Assembly: GCA_903847315.1 (NCBI GenBank)
Contig: CAINDG010000020.1
Coordinates: 1 to 37,573 of the forward strand
DNA length: 37,573 bases
From: an uncultured Planctomycetota bacterium
Lineage (GTDB): Bacteria; Planctomycetota; Phycisphaerae; Sedimentisphaerales; UBA12454
Direction: 5' to 3'
This document shows, piece by piece, positions 22,860 through 31,088 of this stretch; the first letter of the stretch is position 1; each line of letters starts with the position of its first letter. The notes below the pieces were generated by a model that was given only the letters and a program-made list of their open reading frames with translations, did not search any database and had not been told where the DNA came from. The position numbers were made by a program, and so were the translations under genes.

Positions 22860-24896
22860 GTGGCAGGAATTGACGATTTTCGTAACGTGGTATTACTTGG
22901 TCACGGCAGCGCCGGCAAGACCAGTCTTGCCGAGGCGATTCTCCATAAGACCGGCAAAACAAACAGGTTAGGGTCAGTCGAGGAGAAAAATACCGTTTCC
23001 GATTTTGACGATGAGGAAAAGGAACGGGGCCATTCGATTCACTCTGCGGTTATGCATACCACCTATAACGGCAAAATAATAAACCTTATAGACACCCCCG
23101 GCTATCCTGATTTTATCGGTGCGGCCTTGACCACGATACCGGCTGCCGACTGCTGTGCGATAGTTATAAATGCCGCGACCGGCATTGAAGTTAACACCAG
23201 AAAACTTTATCAGGCCGCCACTGAGTCTGAAAAGTCGAAGATAATAATCATCAATAAAATCGATGCCGAAACTGCCGACATTCCCGAACTGCTTAAAAAT
23301 ATTCAGCAGACTTTCGGTACGCAGTGCAGATGCGCGAACCTGCCGAGCGAGGACAAATCCGCCGTTATCGACTGCCTGAAAAATAATTCCGGCAAATCGC
23401 TGATTTTGGATGTCGCCCAGGCTCATACGGAACTTGTAGAAAGCGCAATCGAAGCCGATGACAAGCTTATGGAAGCGTATCTCGGCGGAGAGAAGGTATC
23501 GGACGACAAAATCGCAGCCGTTTTCGCAAAGGCGATTGCGGAAAATAAAATTGTTCCGATTATTTTTACCAATGTCCGAAAGGAAATCGGCACAACCGAA
23601 CTTCTGGATTTGATAGTCAATTACGCTCCTTCGCCTGCGCAGGTAAAGCCGGTAAAGCTCGTCGATGGCGAAAAAGTAATCGAGCTCAAGGCCGATGCCG
23701 CAGGCCCATTAGCGGGACTTGTTTTCAGGGTTGGTCTTGACCCGCGTTCGAATATGAAATATGCCACGATGAGAATTTACAGCGGAACGCTCAAGAGCGA
23801 TACCGCGATGCTTCGCAACACCGACAGAAAAGCCATTCGGCCCGGCCATGTCCTTAAGAATCAGGGCTCCGAAATCGGCGAAATTAGCGCCGGCGTCGCA
23901 GGAGATATTGTTACCCTTGCCAAGCTTGAAGAGCTCCAGATTGGCGACCTCATTCACGACGGCAAAGTATCAGGCAAATTCGAAATGCCGAAACTCCCGT
24001 CCCCGATGTTCAGTCTCGCCCTTGAGCCTACATCGAAAGGCGATGAGCAAAAATTGGGTTCTGCGATGGAAAAGCTCACCGAAGAAGACGTTTGCTTCAA
24101 GGTCAGCAGGGACCATCAGACGCGGGAACTTGTTATCAGCGGACTTGGCGATTTGCATTTGCGAGTAATGCTTTCCAAAATGGATAAGCGGTTCAAACTG
24201 TCTGTTACCACGAAGAAGCCCAAGATTCCGTATCGCGAAACGATTACCGCAAAGGCCGACGGCCATTATCGTCACAAGAAACAGACAGGCGGAGCCGGCC
24301 AGTTCGGCGAAGTCTATCTGCGTGTTGAGCCTGCTCCTCGCGGGTCGGACCCGCCTCTGCAATATAGTTGGGACGTTTTCGGCGGGTCGATTCCCGGCCA
24401 ATACGAAGCCCCGATTGTCAAAGGCATTCAGGAAGTTATGGAAAGCGGCGCTGTCGCCGGTTTTCCGCTGAAGGACGTCAAGGTTTCCATTTATGACGGC
24501 AAGCATCATCCGGTTGACTCGAAAGAAGTCGCGTTCCGTGCCGCCGGCAAAGGCGCGTTTCTCGATGCCATACAAAAAGCAAGACCTTGTCTGCTTGAGC
24601 CGATAGTCAATATTGAAATTACAGTTCCAGCCGACCACGTCGGCAGCATCGCGGGCGACCTGTCCAGCAGACGCGGCAGGGTACAGGGTCAGGATATGCT
24701 GGCGGGCAATATGATGGTCATTAAGGCTCAGGTGCCTTTGGCTGAGGTGGCAAGTTATGACAGCCAGCTCAAGAGCGTTACCGGCGGGCAGGGCAGTTAC
24801 TCGATGACATTAAGTCATTACGAAGTGGTGCCGCCGAACGTTCAGCAGGCGGTCATCGCCCAGTACGCAAAACAGAAACAGACTGAAGCAGAATAA
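22860..24896 (+). CDS. Elongation factor G-like GTPase (FusA2 type)
   Basis: This 678-residue cytosolic GTPase has the EF-G domain order. The start is taken as the GTG at 22860, with AGGAG 7 nt before it and the first residues AGIDDFRNVVLLGHG; an earlier in-frame ATG adds 26 unlikely residues. Motifs are G1 GHGSAGKTS (14-22), G3 DTPGYPDF (78-85) and G4 NKID (132-135). Domain IV contains GGAGQFGEVYLRVEP and the C-terminus has SSRRGRVQGQDML. G1 and G3 differ from canonical EF-G (AHIDAGKTT, DTPGHVDF), which is typical of FusA2 paralogues whose role in translation is unclear. It probably does not replace the main EF-G. Confidence 0.9.
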   Translation: MAGIDDFRNVVLLGHGSAGKTSLAEAILHKTGKTNRLGSVEEKNTVSDFDDEEKERGHSIHSAVMHTTYNGKIINLIDTPGYPDFIGAALTTIPAADCCAIVINAATGIEVNTRKLYQAATESEKSKIIIINKIDAETADIPELLKNIQQTFGTQCRCANLPSEDKSAVIDCLKNNSGKSLILDVAQAHTELVESAIEADDKLMEAYLGGEKVSDDKIAAVFAKAIAENKIVPIIFTNVRKEIGTTELLDLIVNYAPSPAQVKPVKLVDGEKVIELKADAAGPLAGLVFRVGLDPRSNMKYATMRIYSGTLKSDTAMLRNTDRKAIRPGHVLKNQGSEIGEISAGVAGDIVTLAKLEELQIGDLIHDGKVSGKFEMPKLPSPMFSLALEPTSKGDEQKLGSAMEKLTEEDVCFKVSRDHQTRELVISGLGDLHLRVMLSKMDKRFKLSVTTKKPKIPYRETITAKADGHYRHKKQTGGAGQFGEVYLRVEPAPRGSDPPLQYSWDVFGGSIPGQYEAPIVKGIQEVMESGAVAGFPLKDVKVSIYDGKHHPVDSKEVAFRAAGKGAFLDAIQKARPCLLEPIVNIEITVPADHVGSIAGDLSSRRGRVQGQDMLAGNMMVIKAQVPLAEVASYDSQLKSVTGGQGSYSMTLSHYEVVPPNVQQAVIAQYAKQKQTEAE

Positions 24897-24916
24897 TAGC
24901 TGTTTTTGCTTTTTGA

Positions 24917-24955
24917 AAATATTTAACCCCCGATTCTATCGGGGGTTAAATATTT
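24917..24955. terminator. Bidirectional terminator overlapping the aroDE stop codon
   Basis: A perfect 17-bp inverted repeat, AAATATTTAACCCCCGA / TCGGGGGTTAAATATTT, has a 5-nt loop. It lies 20 nt after the EF-G-like stop. On the other strand it covers the last codons of aroDE (encoding YLTPDRIGG) and its TAA. AT-rich arm ends supply Ts on each side. Confidence 0.85.
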
Positions 24956-26506
24956 GTTCTTTAACGTCTCAATTGTCACTTTTCGCAGAACATCCATCGG
25001 ACAATCCTTGTGTGTGAACAATTTGAATTGTTCCGCCGCTTGACCGATATACATTTCCGAGCCGTTTACGACTTTTGCACCGGCCTGTTTGGCTTGCCGT
25101 AACAGCAGTGTTTCCAAAGGGTTATAAACCGTATCAAAAACAACCATCGATGGTTTTATATATTCTTTCGGTATGGGACTTGCATCTGTTTTCGGAAACA
25201 TACCTATACTGGTGCAGTTGACGAGGATTTCAGCTTCTATATTTTTTATTTCGTCAAGATTTGCCCAGTGGCACTCGAATTCTTTCGCGAGCTGTTGCGC
25301 CTTTAATATTGTGCGGTTGTATATGGTAACCTTTGCGCCTGCATCGACGAGACCTGCGATGATGGCTCTTGCCGCTCCGCCCGCTCCCAGACAGGCGACG
25401 ATTTTATTATGCAGTTGTTTTCTTTTTATTCCCATCGCAATCGTCAGTGCGTCCATAGCTCCGCCGCAATCGGTATTAAAGCCGGTTAATCTTTCATTGG
25501 TGCCGATTACCAGTGTATTAACCGCGCCGATTTGTATCGCCGTCAGCTCGATATATTCTCCTTTTTTCTGTGCGTATTCCAGCGCACTGACCTTATGCGG
25601 AAGTGTTACGCTGAATCCCCTGAAATCCAGCCAGCCTCTTGCGGTAACATTGTCGAGAAATTCGTCGAATTCTATCTGCCCTCCGTTTACCAGCAGCGGC
25701 AGATAAATCTTATTCAATTTTTCCGCCGCGAAGCAGGCGTTATGAACAATAGGGCCTATAGAATGTTCCACCGGGTCGCCGATTAAACCGAAAAATTCGG
25801 TTTTATTGTTTATTTCGCCGAACCGGTATGTTTTTTTCATTTTTTCTATGGTTAGTTGCCCCTGTGCGGTGCTTTGGTCTTCTTCGACGCTTGCGAAAGT
25901 CAAAAACGCGTCCAGTTTTTTCGCGATAATCCTGCTGACAACGCCTGTTTGCCCCATACATATTGCGATTGCCTTGCTGCCGTACTTTTTCAGGATGTCA
26001 AAAGCTGCAAAACAATCGTTTATATGCTTTGCCAGGTATGCGGCCTTGGCGATTGCATCTGGAAAGTCTGTAAACATCTGTTCGTAAATACTATCTAAGT
26101 TTTCAAACGGCCCTTTAAAATTATGCGCCGAGAGAATGAGCCTTGTTTTTTTATTTTCAGCGAGAGCGTTTTTGATGGAATCGCCGAATTCTTGCTTTTT
26201 AAAATTTGCGTATTCGCAGTCGATTAAATCTGCGTCGAGTTTCACTGCTTCGATGAGTATTTGCTTGCGGACAAATGGATTGAGATTGTTCTGCCCGCCC
26301 TGGGCGGAATCTCTGCACGTAACAATTATCGGCAGGCCTGTTTCTTTGGCAGAGGCAATTAATTCCGCCAGTTTATCGCCGTCCAGTCCTTCGATGTAGT
26401 CGGTGCGCAGTTCGAGCATCTCGGCTCCTGCTTTGCAAGCCGCCGCTATCTGCTCTTTACAGCTTTTTAAATCTTTGCCCGATATTGGAACAGCAAGATA
26501 CGTCAT
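24923..26506 (-). CDS. aroDE: Fused type I 3-dehydroquinate dehydratase / shikimate dehydrogenase
   Basis: This 527-residue bifunctional enzyme performs steps 3 and 4 of the shikimate pathway. Residues 1-225 are type I AroD: ELRTDYIEG, TCRDSAQGG, LILSAHNF (catalytic H128) and AIAKAAYLAKH (K154 as likely Schiff-base lysine). Residues 235-527 are AroE: GDPVEHSIGPIVHN, SVTLPHK (K305), GAVNTLV, GFNTDCGGA (D346), the NADP loop GAGGAAR (374-380), YNRT and NCTSIGM. In the usual shikimate-binding S-x-S motif the second Ser is Gly (HSIGP). This fusion is known from plants, chlamydiae and planctomycetes. It lies 14 nt after the LeuA-like domain gene and is co-directional with it. The stop lies inside a terminator hairpin. 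Confidence 0.95.
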   Translation of the reverse strand: MTYLAVPISGKDLKSCKEQIAAACKAGAEMLELRTDYIEGLDGDKLAELIASAKETGLPIIVTCRDSAQGGQNNLNPFVRKQILIEAVKLDADLIDCEYANFKKQEFGDSIKNALAENKKTRLILSAHNFKGPFENLDSIYEQMFTDFPDAIAKAAYLAKHINDCFAAFDILKKYGSKAIAICMGQTGVVSRIIAKKLDAFLTFASVEEDQSTAQGQLTIEKMKKTYRFGEINNKTEFFGLIGDPVEHSIGPIVHNACFAAEKLNKIYLPLLVNGGQIEFDEFLDNVTARGWLDFRGFSVTLPHKVSALEYAQKKGEYIELTAIQIGAVNTLVIGTNERLTGFNTDCGGAMDALTIAMGIKRKQLHNKIVACLGAGGAARAIIAGLVDAGAKVTIYNRTILKAQQLAKEFECHWANLDEIKNIEAEILVNCTSIGMFPKTDASPIPKEYIKPSMVVFDTVYNPLETLLLRQAKQAGAKVVNGSEMYIGQAAEQFKLFTHKDCPMDVLRKVTIETLKNKYLTPDRIGG

Positions 26507-26520
26507 AAATTTAACTCAAA

Positions 26521-27102
26521 CTATTCAAGTTGTTGGTTGATTCGGTCTAATACGATATTTATCGCCGTCAGATACGCCTTTGCGATTGCTTCGAGTATAT
26601 CAATTGAGCAGGCGGTGGTTCTTACCTGTTGGTTATGGTATTCGGTAGTTGCGTTTACCTGCCCCAGCGAATTTAATCCGCCGATAATTGTGTGGAATTC
26701 GAAATCTTTCAGGAACACTGGGATTTGCGTAACCTCTGTGATAACCGAGCATATCGCGTCGGTCGAACTGTATCCACTGGCTTCGGAAGTAATTCTTTTT
26801 CCGTCAGGCGAATCCAGCACCGCCGTCACTGTCGGCAGGATATTTGGACCAATAGTGATTTTCAGCGATACGAGGTCCCATCCGATTTTGGGCTGGATAT
26901 GTATTTCTTCCGCCATAGCCGCGATTTCCTCAGCGAAAATTTTTGCCTTTAATTCATAAAGGTCGCAAATACGCTGATACAGCTCTTTGAATTGTTTCGG
27001 TGTAAATTTCTGGCCTATAGCGGCAAGTTGTGCGTGCACGATTTCCGGGATTGGCGGGTTACTGCCGTCAAATAACGAGTTGTCCGGATTGGAAATAGCC
27101 AT
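26521..27102 (-). CDS. Stand-alone LeuA regulatory (allosteric dimerisation) domain protein
   Basis: This 193-residue protein lacks any isopropylmalate synthase barrel. The N-terminal 70 residues resemble the helical linker of LeuA (FTPKQFKELYQRICDLYELKAKIF). The rest matches the LeuA C-terminal leucine-binding domain (PF08502): GYSSTDAICSVITEV in place of GDGPVDAVFKAI, then DFEFHTIIGGLNSLGQVNATTEY and TACSIDILEAIAKAYLTAIN. It could bind an amino acid or act as a detached regulator of a LeuA- or citramalate-synthase-like enzyme. The ATG at 27102 is the only plausible start. It precedes aroDE by 14 nt on the same strand, which suggests a link to amino acid synthesis. Confidence 0.85.
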   Translation of the reverse strand: MAISNPDNSLFDGSNPPIPEIVHAQLAAIGQKFTPKQFKELYQRICDLYELKAKIFAEEIAAMAEEIHIQPKIGWDLVSLKITIGPNILPTVTAVLDSPDGKRITSEASGYSSTDAICSVITEVTQIPVFLKDFEFHTIIGGLNSLGQVNATTEYHNQQVRTTACSIDILEAIAKAYLTAINIVLDRINQQLE

Positions 27103-27209
27103 AAAAATAATTTATCAGAAAACCTTCGTAGTTGCGACAAAAAACTGCATTTTTTATCGTCTTTAAATTTCTTGCCCGAACCGTCCATTATCCGTAAAAT
27201 AGGCGACTT

Positions 27210-28181
27210 ATGCAGATAATAGATAAGCTTGAAAAGATTGATAAAAGTTTAAGAGGCTGCTGCCTGAGCATAGGCAATTTCGACGGCGTTCATCTCGGCC
27301 ATCAGGAGATAATTCGTACCGCCCGCCGGACTGCCGCCGCCCTGGGCAATTGCCCCGTTGTCGCGGTTACTTTTGACCCTCACCCGGCTGCAATTCTTTA
27401 TCCCGAACAGATGCCGCGTGTTTTAACGCCTTTATCTTTAAGGACGGCCCTGCTCGAAGCGGCAGGTGTCGATTATCTGGTTGTTTTAAAGGACAGTTAT
27501 CAGATGCTGACGCTTTCGCCGCAGGATTTCGTCGAAAAGTTTTTGACAAAATCTCTTTCGCCGCGGGCAGTCGTGGAAGGCGAGGATTTTCATTTCGGCT
27601 ACGGCCGCAGCGGCGACATTAAAGTTCTCGCTCAGCTCGGCAAAACCTATAACTTCGATGTTATTATTGTCGGACCGCAGCAGGTGCTTCTTGACGGAGT
27701 ATCGGAGAGGGTTTCAAGCACGCTCATCCGTCATTTGCTTCATAAAGGCAGTATCGCCGGCGCCGCGAAAGCGCTCGGCAGGCCGTATCGTCTTATGGGA
27801 AAAATTGTCAAAGGCCGCGGCAAAGGCGCTGAGCTTGGCTTTCCGACCGCCAACATCGACTCGCACGACCAGATTCTCCCCGCCGAAGGCGTTTACGCGG
27901 GTTTTATTTCTGTTGCCGATACTCTTGGAGAACTTTGCGTTTCCAATCAGAAACTGCCCGGCGTTTTCAGTCTCGGCAGGGCAAAGACTTTTATTTCCGA
28001 CCATCATTTACTCATCGAGGCTCACATTCTTGACAGCAAAGCCGGCGATTTGTACGGCAAATATCTCGCGATGGACTTTATTGATTTTATCCGCAGCCAG
28101 CAGAGATTCAAAACGCCGGAAAAACTGAAGGAGCAAATCGCAAAAGACTGCAAAACCGCAAAAAATATTTTGAAAAATTAA
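27210..28181 (+). CDS. ribF: Bifunctional riboflavin kinase / FAD synthetase
   Basis: This 323-residue cytosolic enzyme makes FMN and FAD from riboflavin. The N-terminal FAD synthetase half has the nucleotidyltransferase motif SIGNFDGVHLGHQ (residues 20-32), TFDPHPA, EGEDFHFGYGRSG and SSTLIRHLL. The C-terminal flavokinase half has GKIVKGRGKGAELGFPTAN and AEGVYAGF, and ends with LIEAHILD and the aromatic-rich helix. It is full length. It diverges from the LeuA-domain gene, and 17 nt separate it from the following DHH phosphoesterase, an operon pair also seen in many bacteria. No FMN riboswitch fits in the 107-nt upstream gap. Confidence 0.96.
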   Translation: MQIIDKLEKIDKSLRGCCLSIGNFDGVHLGHQEIIRTARRTAAALGNCPVVAVTFDPHPAAILYPEQMPRVLTPLSLRTALLEAAGVDYLVVLKDSYQMLTLSPQDFVEKFLTKSLSPRAVVEGEDFHFGYGRSGDIKVLAQLGKTYNFDVIIVGPQQVLLDGVSERVSSTLIRHLLHKGSIAGAAKALGRPYRLMGKIVKGRGKGAELGFPTANIDSHDQILPAEGVYAGFISVADTLGELCVSNQKLPGVFSLGRAKTFISDHHLLIEAHILDSKAGDLYGKYLAMDFIDFIRSQQRFKTPEKLKEQIAKDCKTAKNILKN

Positions 28182-28198
28182 CAAATTTAAGGATTTAT

Positions 28199-29206
28199 AT
28201 GTCGATAAAAAATGATTTCAAAAAGGCGATAGATTTAATTAACAAATCGAAAAGCTGGCTCGTTACTTCGCATACCCGTCCTGACGGCGATGCGGTCGGC
28301 TGTATGAAGGCTCTGTGCGAAATTGCCAAACAGCTTGGCAAAAAGGCCCAGCCGATTCTGCTTTCCCCGTCGGCGCAATGGTACGAATTTATTTTTGATG
28401 CGCCGGTTCCGGTGCTCGGCAACGATGTAAAATTAGACCAGCTCCAGGCCGGCTCGTTCGGCAAATTCGACCTTGCTGTGGTTGTCGATACCAACAGTTA
28501 CATTCAGCTTCCTGAATTTGACAAATGGCTCAAACTTTCAAAAGTTCCTGTGCTTGTTATCGACCATCATCTTACAGGCGATGGCTTGGGCGATGTGGAA
28601 GTTGTCGATTCTACGGCGGCCGCTACCGGCGAAATCGTCTTTGACCTGCTCAAATTTGCCGATTGGAAAGTCACGCCTCAAATCGCCGAGGCACTTTATA
28701 TCGCGCTTTCTACCGATACAGGCTGGTTCAGGTTTGACAATACCGACAGCAGGGTGATGCGAAACGCTTCATCGCTTATCGAACTCGGTGCCCGACCTTC
28801 TGTCGTTTATCACAAGTTGTACCAGAACTATTCGCCGGCAAGGCTCAAACTGCTCGGCAGAATGCTTGAGAATACTGAGCTTTATCACAATGATAAAATA
28901 GCTTTGCAGTTTATTATGCGTTCCGATTTTGACGCCACAGGTGCAAGGGGTGCCGATACCGAGGAATTTGTCAATGAATCGCAGCGTATCAATTCTGTGG
29001 AAGCTGCCGCGTTGTTTGTCGAGCTTAAAGACGGCGGTTTTCGCTGTTCGCTGCGGAGCAATGGCAGCGTAGATGTGCAGAAAATCGCAAAGGAGCTTGG
29101 CGGCGGGGGGCATAAAGTCGCCGCAGGCGTCAATCTAAAAGGCTCGCTTGCCCAGGTAAAGAAACTCATCCTCGACCGCTTCGAAAGGGAATTAAAAAAT
29201 ACTTAG
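28199..29206 (+). CDS. DHH-family phosphoesterase, NrnA-like (nanoRNase / pAp phosphatase)
   Basis: This 335-residue protein has the DHH signature: SHTRPDGDAVG (motif I, D29-D31), VVVDTN (motif II), VLVIDHHLTGDG (motif III, D122-H123-H124) and ALSTDTGWFRFDNT (motif IV). A C-terminal DHHA1 domain ends in GGGGHKVAAGVNLKG. NrnA proteins degrade 2-5-nt RNA fragments and dephosphorylate pAp using Mn2+. AAGGA precedes the ATG. Its stop codon overlaps the converging transglutaminase gene by four positions (29203-29206), so no terminator separates them. Confidence 0.93.
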   Translation: MSIKNDFKKAIDLINKSKSWLVTSHTRPDGDAVGCMKALCEIAKQLGKKAQPILLSPSAQWYEFIFDAPVPVLGNDVKLDQLQAGSFGKFDLAVVVDTNSYIQLPEFDKWLKLSKVPVLVIDHHLTGDGLGDVEVVDSTAAATGEIVFDLLKFADWKVTPQIAEALYIALSTDTGWFRFDNTDSRVMRNASSLIELGARPSVVYHKLYQNYSPARLKLLGRMLENTELYHNDKIALQFIMRSDFDATGARGADTEEFVNESQRINSVEAAALFVELKDGGFRCSLRSNGSVDVQKIAKELGGGGHKVAAGVNLKGSLAQVKKLILDRFERELKNT

Positions 29207-30954
29207 TCTCCATTCCCGACCGGTACGATTGTTGGATAAATACCTTCTATAATCAGCTTTGCCTCTGCCCAGTCGGCATGGTCGCCTATACCACCGTCGT
29301 TGGCATCGCTAACTTTAAGTATCAGTTTTTTGATATTTTTTGTTTCTACTTTTACAGGCTTTGCCTGTTCGCCGCCTCTCATAATTCCGCTTTGCCAGAG
29401 GATTTTACCATCACCGGTTACGAAAAATTCCACACTCCCCCGGCCTTTCTCGACCTCATCGTCCACGCCGGCATAAGCCGAAAATTCTTCTATCGAATTA
29501 TTCGTGTCAAATACACAAATGCTTTCGGAATGTGTGCCGATGCCCCGTTTGAATTTTTCGCCGCCGATTGAAATCGGCTTTCCTTCCACGCTTTGATTAT
29601 TGTGCGGCGACCCCCAGCCTTGCCTTATATTGGAAAGATTAAGTTCGTCTATGTAAAGCACCTCTCTTCGAACCCTTCGGAATAATTTCTCTGCGTCTTT
29701 AGTCGTCTCTGAACCGGTCGTTTTTTTTATCAGCGGCAGCAATTCCAATGCCGCCTTGACGTGCTGGTTTTTATGATAAAAACATTTAGCTATTCTGTAA
29801 TGGCACAAGTCTCCGTTTTTGTCCTGGTCGCAATTGGACAAGATAAGATAGCGGTATATCTGTAAAGCTCGGTTATAGTCTTTCTTATTAAAGCTTATAT
29901 CGGCTTCTTCGTATATTTTTTTTACATTTGCCGGACTGCCTATTCTAGGCATATCCGGATAAGCGAAACTTTCAACGGAGAATTCCGTGTCGATGTGATT
30001 TCCTTCCGTTCCGCCGGCGAAGACAAACCACCAGTATCCCTGCTGTACGCAGCCGCTATCTTTACTTCCCTTGTTTTCGTTGACATTAAATTTCATATTG
30101 CCGGCCTTGACCAGCGGCAGATGGTTATTGCTCAAATGTCCAAAGCCTCCGGCGCCGCTGTGGTCAATAGGTATCCATCCGATACCGGGCACTAAAAATT
30201 CCGCCCAGCAATGCCATCCGTCTAAATTTCCTGCCCAGCAGCCTGCGACAAATCGTGTCGGGATGCCGGCCCGACGGCAAAAATCAACAAAGAGAGCCGC
30301 AATTACCCCGCAATCTCCTTTTCTCGCCCGCAGGCAGATTTTCAAATCCCCCGGTGGCGGGGTGACGTATTTAATATTTTTAGCAATCCAGTCATAAACA
30401 GCCTTTGCGTAAAGCACTGGATTGCCGTTGCTTTCTCGTTGAAATATTTTGAGAATTCTTTGAATTTGTGGTTCATCGGCTAAAATATTATTATCGGGCG
30501 GCAGTCGGGTACAATACTCATACTCAGAGTCTTTCTTATATTCCGGAAAGGTTTGTTTCGCCAGTTCAGCGAAATTGATATTGACTTCGTATAGTTGCAC
30601 ATCATATTCCACGCACACCAGAGCTATCGTACCTTTGTGGGGCAGGCCGTTTTTATATACTGTGCGGTAAATTTGGCCCGGCCCTTCTGTGTTATGAAGC
30701 AAAAAGGGCTCATCCCCGCTGATTTTAACATTTGAAACCTGACAATCCGGCCAGTTTTCCGGCAGCGATATATTCAGTTCCAGATGTGTCATTGTTGTGA
30801 TATTTTTGTTGTAAGTGCAACCGGTGTGCCTTACGTGAAAAAGTCTCGGATTGGAATAGATAACTTCAGAAGCGGAGCCGATAGCTGAATTGAGGAAAAC
30901 AATAATGAGCGTCAAACAGCAGATATTCTGCATTTTTTGTTTATGATAACTCAT
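29203..30954 (-). CDS. Secreted transglutaminase-like protein with TPR-type repeats and NPCBM domain
   Basis: This 583-residue precursor has an N-terminal signal peptide (hydrophobic residues 11-28). A transglutaminase-core domain follows, with C215 in RKGDCGVIAALF, H248 in GWHCWAEF and D264 in WIPIDHSG; the triad is complete. Residues about 345-410 form a short TPR-like helical stretch (ADISFNKKDYNRALQIYRYLI and KAALELLPLI). The C-terminus (about 435-575) is an NPCBM domain: GIGTHSESICVFD, FSAYAGVDDEVEKGRGSVEF, and LKVSDANDGGIGDHADWAEAKL. NPCBM binds glycans, so the enzyme probably acts on a glycan-bound protein or peptide outside the cell. It follows the broken flavodoxin-type gene. Confidence 0.9.
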   Translation of the reverse strand: MSYHKQKMQNICCLTLIIVFLNSAIGSASEVIYSNPRLFHVRHTGCTYNKNITTMTHLELNISLPENWPDCQVSNVKISGDEPFLLHNTEGPGQIYRTVYKNGLPHKGTIALVCVEYDVQLYEVNINFAELAKQTFPEYKKDSEYEYCTRLPPDNNILADEPQIQRILKIFQRESNGNPVLYAKAVYDWIAKNIKYVTPPPGDLKICLRARKGDCGVIAALFVDFCRRAGIPTRFVAGCWAGNLDGWHCWAEFLVPGIGWIPIDHSGAGGFGHLSNNHLPLVKAGNMKFNVNENKGSKDSGCVQQGYWWFVFAGGTEGNHIDTEFSVESFAYPDMPRIGSPANVKKIYEEADISFNKKDYNRALQIYRYLILSNCDQDKNGDLCHYRIAKCFYHKNQHVKAALELLPLIKKTTGSETTKDAEKLFRRVRREVLYIDELNLSNIRQGWGSPHNNQSVEGKPISIGGEKFKRGIGTHSESICVFDTNNSIEEFSAYAGVDDEVEKGRGSVEFFVTGDGKILWQSGIMRGGEQAKPVKVETKNIKKLILKVSDANDGGIGDHADWAEAKLIIEGIYPTIVPVGNGD

Positions 30955-30966
30955 TTTTCTCTTTAA

Positions 30967-31086
30967 CTATATCTTTTCCGTCTGCGCACTACTAAATTGC
31001 ACTTCGGCCGCAATTTTATCGACAGTCGAGTCGATGATGCCACCTTTTCTGTAAGTGCCGACAATCGCAAGGATTTTTTTGTTCAT
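30967..31086 (-). pseudogene. N-terminal remnant of a flavodoxin-family (FMN reductase-like) gene
   Basis: The frame starts with ATG at 31086, only 2 nt after the nucleotide-sugar dehydrogenase stop, and encodes 39 residues beginning MNKKILAIVGTYRKGGIID. This matches the first beta strand and FMN phosphate loop of flavodoxin-fold iron-sulfur flavoproteins, normally near 200 residues. It runs on through STVDKIAAEV and ends QTEKI at a TAG. In intact relatives an EKIYL-like strand would continue, and the codon after this TAG again encodes Leu. Only about 12 nt lie between the TAG and the start of the transglutaminase gene. Loss of the rest by nonsense mutation and deletion is the best reading; a genuine micropeptide is the alternative. 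Confidence 0.55.
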
Positions 31087-31088
31087 TT

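Noticed and set aside
23970-24638. Minus-strand frame of 222 codons inside the EF-G-like gene
   Set aside because: It is a shadow of the opposite coding frame with no ribosome binding site and no recognisable motif.
27103-27209. Possible FMN riboswitch before ribF
   Set aside because: The gap is only 107 nt and contains no conserved RFN-type pairing or motif.
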